Source: an uncultured Collinsella sp. (lineage in GTDB: Bacteria; Actinomycetota; Coriobacteriia; Coriobacteriales; Coriobacteriaceae). Taken from it: 64,000 nucleotides of DNA. The DNA lies in the NCBI GenBank assembly GCA_900757465.1, contig CAAENY010000146.1:1-64000 (forward strand), read 5' to 3'. Position numbers and translations under genes: made by a program. The stretch's first letter is position 1. Each line of letters begins with the position of its first letter. This document shows, piece after piece, positions 59,578-64,000 of the stretch. Under the pieces are notes generated by a model. The model was given only the letters and a program-made list of their open reading frames with translations, made no database searches and was not told the origin of the DNA.

Positions 59578-60147
59578 TTACGCACCTCCATGCGGCGGCA
59601 CCAGCACGCCATCCTTGACTGCACAGCCCCATGTCTCTGCAGCTGCATCGCCGGGCGCGGATTGAATTGCCTGGGTCGAAATGTCAACGACCAGGTTCTT
59701 CCCATCTGCCTTCCTCTCAGTCACGCTCTTGATGAGCACATCGGTTTTGCCCATCGGAGCAACGGGAGACGTCCAGTAGTAGTACCCGTCGGACGCGACA
59801 ACCCAAGACGAGGCGGTGTTAGAAGCAGATGCCTTGGACACACTGCCCCACGCAATGACGTAGTCGGTGCCGGCAACTGGTTCATCCCACAGGCGCGCGC
59901 CATTCTGGTCCTGCCAGTAGATATCCACCGCAACACGCAGGTATGCCGGGGCCGAGCCCTTGTTTGCAATCGTGACGTCGCTCTTCACGTTGTCATTGAG
60001 GTTCTCATCCACCGAAGGTGCCACCGAACCAAAACCAAACTCGTTGACCAGCACGCCCGTAACCGAAAGCCACGCAAAGGTACCGGCAGCGCCAGCCAAC
60101 AGGAGAACGCCAACAAGGAGGGCGACGATTTGCTTGCGCTTAGTCAT
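59578..60147 (-). CDS. TasA/camelysin-like secreted protein with SipW-type signal
   Basis: 189 residues. The N-terminus, KRKQIVALLVGVLLLAGAAG then TFAWLS, is typical of signal peptides cut by SipW-like peptidases. The following region (NDNVKSDVTIANKGSAPAYL) resembles TasA/camelysin-type surface or fibre proteins. No SipW gene is in the window; it may lie beyond 64000. GGAGG overlaps the previous stop (TAGGATG), so it is translated with the large upstream protein. Likely a structural part of a surface layer or fibre. Confidence 0.72.
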   Translation of the reverse strand: MTKRKQIVALLVGVLLLAGAAGTFAWLSVTGVLVNEFGFGSVAPSVDENLNDNVKSDVTIANKGSAPAYLRVAVDIYWQDQNGARLWDEPVAGTDYVIAWGSVSKASASNTASSWVVASDGYYYWTSPVAPMGKTDVLIKSVTERKADGKNLVVDISTQAIQSAPGDAAAETWGCAVKDGVLVPPHGGA

Positions 60148-60148
60148 C

Positions 60149-63100
60149 CTAGTCCTCCTTCTTCAGCGTGCCGTTTTTCCAAACATTCCTGGCACGCGAG
60201 CCACCATCGACCCATTTGTCATTCGCGCGCGTGTTGACGCACGTCACCACCGCATCGCCCGCGCTCGAAGCAGACGAAATCGTCAGCTCGGCAGATTTAC
60301 CGGGCGCCTTGCCCGGCGTGCTCAGCTCGCCCTCGTAGCGCCATGCCCAATTCGTGTCTTCCTCGACGGTATAGATGCCCGTCGGCGCGGCAAATTGCAC
60401 GCTGCCGACATACCAGGTCTCGCCGTCTTCGTCGCGCCTCTCGCTAACTTTCACCTCGACCATGCGCGTCTCGGCAGGAGAATCCTCCGACGCCTTGCGT
60501 GCCACCTTAAAGCGGAACGTTTGTCCCATGGCGCTGGCATCGGTGGTCTTTTTGACGATCGTCAGCGCATGGGTCTTGGCGAAGTCGAACACGGCATTGC
60601 CGTCGCCTTGCTTGCCTTCGCCCGTCTTCTTGGACTCCAGGCGGTTGGCCAAGTCGAACGAACCGTTACCCGAGCCCAAGCTGTAGAGCGAGACATACTG
60701 GTCGTTAACGGGTTCCTCCGTCATGGACGCATCAGGACCGTAGCTCGCCCGCTTAACGGTAACAGTCAGCTGCGTCCCCATAAACGGCTCAGCAAAGCAG
60801 ACCTTAAAGGGTGCTTTGTCGGCGCTATTGTCGACTGTGTTGGCGGCGTTGGGATCGAGCAGCCATTTAAGCTGCGCGGTGGTCATGGTTACGTGGTTCT
60901 CGGGGTCTGATGTATCCTTGGCGACCACGCGATACGTCACGGGATACAGGTCCATGTCGCCCTTAACCGACTCGTCCTTAAACTCATCCCAAGACTTCGC
61001 AGCGCCACCGTCAGGCACATATCGCCACTCCAGGAAGAGTTCGCGCACGTCACCGCTGGCCGCCCGTTCATCGAGCAGCGCGACGATCTTGGAGTGGGCG
61101 TCCGGGTCGTATGCCACGGACTTTTTCTCCATCTCGGGATTGCCGTCGTTGTCATAGACCGGGTTGCCGCTCTCATCCACCTTGGGAACATCGACGTTAT
61201 GGACAAAGCCGGCGCCCGTCGCGCGCTCGCCGTCCGAGTCGACCGTCGCCGTAAAGACGACCGACCCGTCGACACCGTGATAGCGAACCTTATACGGCGC
61301 GATCTTGTACACCGCGGTGTAGGTCACGCTCTCAAAGGGCTCGCTGCCCTCGAGGGGATACTTCTCGTCATCGGTCAACAGGGTGTATTTGCCATCGGAA
61401 TCATAGTCGCGCGACCAGCCGGCAAAGTCGTACTTGGTGCCGTCAATGCCCACAACCTCCTTGACAGCCTTGACCTCAAGAGAAATCTGGTCGCCGGAAT
61501 CAGTACGGCCGAGACCGCGGACAAGAGCAGGATTCGCGAGATTTGAGTCGATGTTCGATTGAACGGTAACCAGGCTGGGACGGTAGACCGGGTACAGCTC
61601 CATGGGGGCCCTGACCACGGTAGAAGCACTCACCATGCGGATACCCTCCGACCAAGCGACATAGCCCTTGCCAGGTGCCGGCTTGGCTTCCGTCCAGCCC
61701 ACGAAGGCGTTGAACGCACCTCCTGTATCCCTATCGATAGCGCTGACGTCATAAGTGGGCTTCGGGATGCTGCCATCAAGGTTGCCGAGCATATCGCCTT
61801 GCTGAGCAACTTTGCCGTCAACATCTTTGGCATTGAGATGGTACACGACCGCCAACGGCGAATAGTACGCCACAAATGTATAGGCCCCGCCGGGTTCCAC
61901 CTGATGGGAATACGAGTTATCGCCGTTAGGTTCGATCTCTTCAGCTTCGCCATTCGGAAGCTCGATCTCAACCTTCTGCAACTTATACAGCTCACCGCCT
62001 GCTTTATAAACCGGAGTCGTGACGTCAGGGGTCACCGTTGCCGTAGCAGGGTCGGTGCCCGCGTTGATAACGGGATCGATGTCGTACCTAGGCACATTGA
62101 CCTTGTCCGTGCCCTTAAAACCGGCGCGATACAGGTTGGTGGTGTACCTAACATCGTACTTCGCGTACACCGGATAGGCATCCTGCCACTGGGTGACCTT
62201 AAAATCTGGTTTCACCAGATACGGTTCGGCCTTATCCGGGTCAGAAGTGGTGAAGGAATCGCCCTCGACATCGTAGATATACTTCCAGACGTCAGAATCC
62301 TTCTGAACCTCGGCGGTCGAAATCCAGCCCAGGAACTTATAGCCCGGCACGGCCATGTCGGCATCGGTCGGGGAAGCTTCGAGGGTCAGGGGGCTCTCAT
62401 ACGATCCCTTCTCACCATCTTCTGGCTTTTCGGCCACTTTAACCGACTTATTAACATGCGGGTAGTAATACGTGAACGTCGGATCCGCCCCGTTCACCTT
62501 GGTCTGCAGCAAGTTACTCTCATAGCGCCGCGTGGCAGTCCTCACGACATTATCGCCCTTGTTGTAGAAATTAACGTCCGTGGTAATCATCGCGCGAACG
62601 TAGTACTTCTTATCTGTACGCACCATGCTCTCGATGGGATTTTTCACATATGTCCAATATTCACCATCGCGCTCAAGCGTCCAGAAATTCAGGCGATAGC
62701 GATCATTCACCGGTTTGACCGTTACGTTCAGCGAAGCCGAAGTCCAAGTATCGCTTAGCGTTGCAGCGCCTGGAAAATCGGTATCGGCATAGAGGTTTTT
62801 TAGAGTATCGGCTCCCGTATCGTTTTTAACGTTGTGCGAGTACGCGTTAAGGGGACTCACGACAAGGGTTTCCTTCGTGAAGCGCGTGCCACACGTTTCA
62901 TAACTATCCTTTATACCGTGGTCAACATGCTCCGGGCCCCAGTGGACGACGTTTTCACGCACGAAGGTACTACCGACGTTTTCCTCAAAGGGCGTTTGAT
63001 AGCGATTCCAAACGGAACAAAGTAGCTTGCTGTCCGTAAACTCATGGTTGGTATAAGCCCGAACGTAATAATCCACTCGGTACTCAAAGCGGGCGATGTA

Positions 63101-64000
63101 GGTATGCGGCGCGGTTAAATCGACATCGGCGGGGAGCGTATAGCTGGGGTCGCGGCTTACGCGCACCTCGAGCGGGGCATCCTCGGTTCCCTTGTTTTCA
63201 TACCAACCCAGGAAACGATAGCCGTCGGGCAGCTGGCCCTCCTCGGATATAGCTTTACCGGATACGTCGAGCACCTGTACGGTATACGCGCTTGTGCCAT
63301 CTTCTGCAGTCTCAACCTTAACGTCAGTTTTGCCCACACCGTCGCGCCGAGTCTGATCGTCGGTTGCATCCTGCTCATTGCCCTCAAACACCGTCATGAT
63401 GTTCGACACATAGTCGGTGTACACCGGATAAAAATCGGTAGGACCAAGCACAGTGATCTCGGTGCCGGCAGGATAGAACGCACCGGCGTTTTTTAGCTCG
63501 GCAAGCTTAGGCGAGGTGATGGCCGCGTAACCGCCATGCATCCCGGCCTCGCCACTCGGCTGCGTCGTCCAACCGATAAAGGTGGCGCTGGCAGAAAGAG
63601 TGCCGCGGTCCGCAGGGGCAGCCGGCGTTAAACCGACGCCATAGCGGTACCAGTCCGTCGACTTGTCGTGCTCCTCGCCGCTCTGCCACGAGAGCGTCTT
63701 GCCCTTGACGTTATAGAACAGCACCTGCGCCTCGTACGAAGCAATAAACAGGTCGTTGCCCTTAAAGGCCTCGGCCCCCTTCGCGTTATCGGCGGTATAG
63801 GTCGACGTTTTCTCGTGCGCTTCGTTCTTCTGGACCTGCTTGCCAGCCTTAACGGCATCGGCATCGGTCTTGCCGTTAAACCAGCTGCTGTCATGATCGA
63901 TGCGGTTCACTTTAACCCCGGGCTCGCGGAACCAGCCCATGAAGCGATAACCGCCGTTGGCATCGGTCAAACCCTTGGGCTTTGCGGAGGTATCCTGCTT
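60149..64000 (-). CDS. Large repeat-containing surface protein, 5' end outside window
   Basis: At least 1283 residues; the reading frame stays open at the window edge. It contains at least six repeats ending in a FxGW motif (FMGWFREPG, FIGWTTQ, FLGWYEN, FLGWIST, FVGWTEA, FAGWSRD), the signature of InlB B-repeat/MucBP-type domains spaced roughly 100-250 residues apart. The C-terminus has a Cna-B/DUF7601-like domain (TGIYTVEEDTNWAWRYEGE) and ends WKNGTLKKED without a membrane helix or sorting motif. It is translated before the TasA-like and LVATG proteins. A role in adhesion or a fibre is likely. Confidence 0.85.
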   Translation of the reverse strand, partial: KQDTSAKPKGLTDANGGYRFMGWFREPGVKVNRIDHDSSWFNGKTDADAVKAGKQVQKNEAHEKTSTYTADNAKGAEAFKGNDLFIASYEAQVLFYNVKGKTLSWQSGEEHDKSTDWYRYGVGLTPAAPADRGTLSASATFIGWTTQPSGEAGMHGGYAAITSPKLAELKNAGAFYPAGTEITVLGPTDFYPVYTDYVSNIMTVFEGNEQDATDDQTRRDGVGKTDVKVETAEDGTSAYTVQVLDVSGKAISEEGQLPDGYRFLGWYENKGTEDAPLEVRVSRDPSYTLPADVDLTAPHTYIARFEYRVDYYVRAYTNHEFTDSKLLCSVWNRYQTPFEENVGSTFVRENVVHWGPEHVDHGIKDSYETCGTRFTKETLVVSPLNAYSHNVKNDTGADTLKNLYADTDFPGAATLSDTWTSASLNVTVKPVNDRYRLNFWTLERDGEYWTYVKNPIESMVRTDKKYYVRAMITTDVNFYNKGDNVVRTATRRYESNLLQTKVNGADPTFTYYYPHVNKSVKVAEKPEDGEKGSYESPLTLEASPTDADMAVPGYKFLGWISTAEVQKDSDVWKYIYDVEGDSFTTSDPDKAEPYLVKPDFKVTQWQDAYPVYAKYDVRYTTNLYRAGFKGTDKVNVPRYDIDPVINAGTDPATATVTPDVTTPVYKAGGELYKLQKVEIELPNGEAEEIEPNGDNSYSHQVEPGGAYTFVAYYSPLAVVYHLNAKDVDGKVAQQGDMLGNLDGSIPKPTYDVSAIDRDTGGAFNAFVGWTEAKPAPGKGYVAWSEGIRMVSASTVVRAPMELYPVYRPSLVTVQSNIDSNLANPALVRGLGRTDSGDQISLEVKAVKEVVGIDGTKYDFAGWSRDYDSDGKYTLLTDDEKYPLEGSEPFESVTYTAVYKIAPYKVRYHGVDGSVVFTATVDSDGERATGAGFVHNVDVPKVDESGNPVYDNDGNPEMEKKSVAYDPDAHSKIVALLDERAASGDVRELFLEWRYVPDGGAAKSWDEFKDESVKGDMDLYPVTYRVVAKDTSDPENHVTMTTAQLKWLLDPNAANTVDNSADKAPFKVCFAEPFMGTQLTVTVKRASYGPDASMTEEPVNDQYVSLYSLGSGNGSFDLANRLESKKTGEGKQGDGNAVFDFAKTHALTIVKKTTDASAMGQTFRFKVARKASEDSPAETRMVEVKVSERRDEDGETWYVGSVQFAAPTGIYTVEEDTNWAWRYEGELSTPGKAPGKSAELTISSASSAGDAVVTCVNTRANDKWVDGGSRARNVWKNGTLKKED

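Overview
The window reads as a chromosomal segment of a high-GC, anaerobic gut actinomycete, most likely class Coriobacteriia and probably Collinsella. That placement is an inference. It rests on the strong G/C third-position bias, the many PTS systems, Kup, the LTA-synthase-like enzyme, the large surface protein with InlB-type repeats and the very palindrome-rich intergenic regions. No rRNA, tRNA or CRISPR array was found.

Layout. 0.1-5.8 kb (minus strand): prfA, an M20 peptidase and a complete polar amino-acid ABC importer (ATPase, permease, Tat-type lipoprotein). 6-8.9 kb (minus): a LacX-like aldose epimerase, an unknown membrane protein and a MerR regulator. 8.9-13.8 kb (minus): a prenyl-FMN decarboxylase cluster of UbiX, UbiD, a DASS-type anion transporter and a fused protein joining an LpdD-like prFMN chaperone to an isopentenyl-diphosphate-isomerase-like Nudix domain. 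14-20 kb: an MFS exporter, two AAA/DUF4143 ATPases around a low-molecular-weight phosphatase, and pyridoxamine kinase overlapping a TIGR04076-type protein. 20.7-25 kb: a MarR regulator and a heterodimeric ABC exporter. 25.2-29.6 kb: LysR, SDR, OFA-family MFS and Gfo/Idh/MocA dehydrogenase. 30-32.2 kb: tex. 32.5-37.7 kb: an Ula-type PTS flanked by two TalC-like transaldolases, one broken by an in-frame stop, with a DeoR regulator. 37.7-47.4 kb: a remnant HAD gene followed by a mannose-family PTS island (esterase, aldo/keto reductase, IID-IIC-IIB-IIA, class II aldolase, MFS, RpiR, HAD, small membrane protein). 47.6-50.2 kb: rlmKL. 50.3-55 kb: a short KdpD/KdpE-like two-component system, a small membrane protein and kup. 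55.2-58.6 kb: a nitroreductase and an LTA-synthase-like enzyme. 58.9-64 kb: a surface-protein operon that runs off the right edge.

The most notable items are these. First, the LpdD/IDI-like fusion links prenyl-precursor chemistry directly to prFMN loading of UbiD. Second, a ~140-nt element occurs twice (1-140 and 20496-20635) and keeps its stems through compensatory base changes, so it is a candidate structured RNA. Third, both DUF4143 ATPase genes are preceded by three repeats at an exact 33-bp period, with a different sequence in each. Fourth, there are many families of palindromic intergenic repeats; one short repeat also occurs in frame inside the M20 peptidase gene.

Starts were chosen by Shine-Dalgarno position and family length, so several differ from the longest possible reading frame. 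All family assignments come from reading motifs by eye; no search was run.
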